Both the position numbers and the translations under genes were made by a program. The notes under the pieces are model-generated. The model was not told where the DNA came from and did no database searches. It worked only from the letters and a program-made list of their open reading frames with translations. From Treponema sp. (GTDB taxonomy: Bacteria > Spirochaetota > Spirochaetia > Treponematales > Treponemataceae), in NCBI GenBank assembly GCA_003447785.1, contig DLYJ01000079.1, positions 1 through 6,103 of the forward strand: a stretch of 6,103 nucleotides of DNA, written 5' to 3'. Shown here piece by piece: positions 5,398-6,103 of this stretch. The stretch's first letter is position 1, and each line of letters begins with the position of its first letter.

Positions 5398-6103
5398 ATG
5401 TATCCATTTCAGAATATTGAGCCTAAGTGGCAGAAATATTGGGAAGAAAACAAAACTTTCCGCGCTAAAGAAGACGAAAAATTTCCAAAAGAAAAACGCC
5501 GTTATGTACTTGATATGTTCCCTTATCCAAGCGGTGCAGGCCTGCATGTAGGTCACCCGGAAGGTTATACCGCAACTGATATTTACTGCCGTTACCTCCG
5601 CATGAACGGTTACAATGTTCTTCATCCCATGGGATACGACGCATTCGGTCTTCCTGCAGAAAACTACGCCATCAAAACAGGAACCCATCCTGCAACAACC
5701 ACATTCCAGAACATAGAGCACTTTACCCAGCAGATTAAGGCCCTGGGCTTTTCTTATGACTGGGACCGCTGCGTAATTACATGTACACCTGATTATTACA
5801 AATGGACACAGTGGATTTTTCTCCAGCTTTATAAAAAGGGACTTGCTTACGAAGCAGAAACACCGATCAACTGGTGTCCAAGCTGTCTGACAGGTCTTGC
5901 AAACGAAGAAGTTAAGGAAGGTCACTGTGACCGCTGCGGTGCTCAGGTTACTCACAAAGTTATCCGCCAGTGGATTTTAAAAATTACAGCATACGGTGAC
6001 CGCCTTCTTGAAGATCTGGACGGTCTTGACTGGCCTGAAAGCGTTAAGGCAATGCAGCGCAACTGGATCGGCCGCTCGGAAGGTGCCGAAGTTGACTTTA
6101 CCG
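5398..6103 (+). CDS. leuS: Leucyl-tRNA synthetase, N-terminal part, cut by the window edge
   Basis: A cytoplasmic class I aminoacyl-tRNA synthetase that charges tRNA-Leu with leucine using ATP. The window holds the first 235 residues of a protein usually near 800-900 residues. The N-terminus [16 protein letters not shown] is typical. The catalytic Rossmann domain shows the HIGH-type signature HVGH at 50-53 within [20 protein letters not shown], followed by [17 protein letters not shown], which helps shape the leucine site. A zinc-binding insertion is visible as CPSC (160-163) and CDRC (177-180), with all four cysteines present. [16 protein letters not shown] (219-234) is the conserved entry to the CP1 editing domain. 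The KMSKS motif and anticodon-binding domain lie beyond the edge. The start is fixed by AAGGAG at good spacing. It is transcribed divergently from the lipoprotein gene and preceded by a structured leader. Confidence 0.97.
   Translation, partial: MYPFQNIEPKWQKYWEENKTFRAKEDEKFPKEKRRYVLDMFPYPSGAGLHVGHPEGYTATDIYCRYLRMNGYNVLHPMGYDAFGLPAENYAIKTGTHPATTTFQNIEHFTQQIKALGFSYDWDRCVITCTPDYYKWTQWIFLQLYKKGLAYEAETPINWCPSCLTGLANEEVKEGHCDRCGAQVTHKVIRQWILKITAYGDRLLEDLDGLDWPESVKAMQRNWIGRSEGAEVDFT

Noticed and set aside
5380..5955. A long minus-strand open frame (191 codons)
   Set aside because: It is the antisense of leuS, whose plus-strand product is an unmistakable leucyl-tRNA synthetase; the antisense product shows no recognisable domain.

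Overview
The window most likely comes from a treponeme or close relative (Spirochaetota), probably a host-associated one. This is inferred from three things: the FGE/sulfatase-modifying-factor-type lipoprotein, the particular ParE-like topoisomerase sequence, and moderate-GC coding DNA with very AT-rich intergenic DNA. No rRNA or other decisive marker is present, so the assignment is tentative.

Layout. Three genes run leftward (minus strand): a 1148-residue multidomain surface lipoprotein (5075 to 1629), an HD-domain phosphohydrolase-like protein (1600 to 515), and the start of a type IIA topoisomerase B subunit, ParE/GyrB-like (467 to beyond the left edge). The gaps are 28 and 47 bp with no visible terminator, so they could be one transcript. 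Neither downstream gene has a clear Shine-Dalgarno sequence. One gene runs rightward: leuS, leucyl-tRNA synthetase, from 5398 past the right edge (235 residues seen).

The 322-bp divergent intergenic region (5076-5397) is the richest non-coding stretch. It holds a good sigma-70-type promoter for the lipoprotein, a block of palindromic and 13-bp tandem repeats, a plausible leuS promoter, and a leader of about 140 nt packed with four local hairpins. One hairpin loop (CTCCT) is the exact complement of the leuS ribosome-binding site. That same segment can instead pair with an upstream GGGAGG-containing stretch. This makes it either a candidate cis-regulatory RNA for leuS or a copy of a palindromic dispersed repeat inserted before leuS.

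Protein-level oddities: the topoisomerase carries a Lys/Ala-rich, histone-H1-like N-terminal extension of about 110 residues before its ATPase domain. The HD protein keeps its metal ligands but has Thr at an otherwise conserved His. The lipoprotein has three tandem Cys-containing beta repeats, Ig/FN3-like modules, and a C-terminal FGE fold with only one of the two catalytic cysteines. The genes share no obvious pathway; the leftward cluster mixes an envelope protein, a probable nucleotide-acting HD protein and a chromosome-segregation enzyme.
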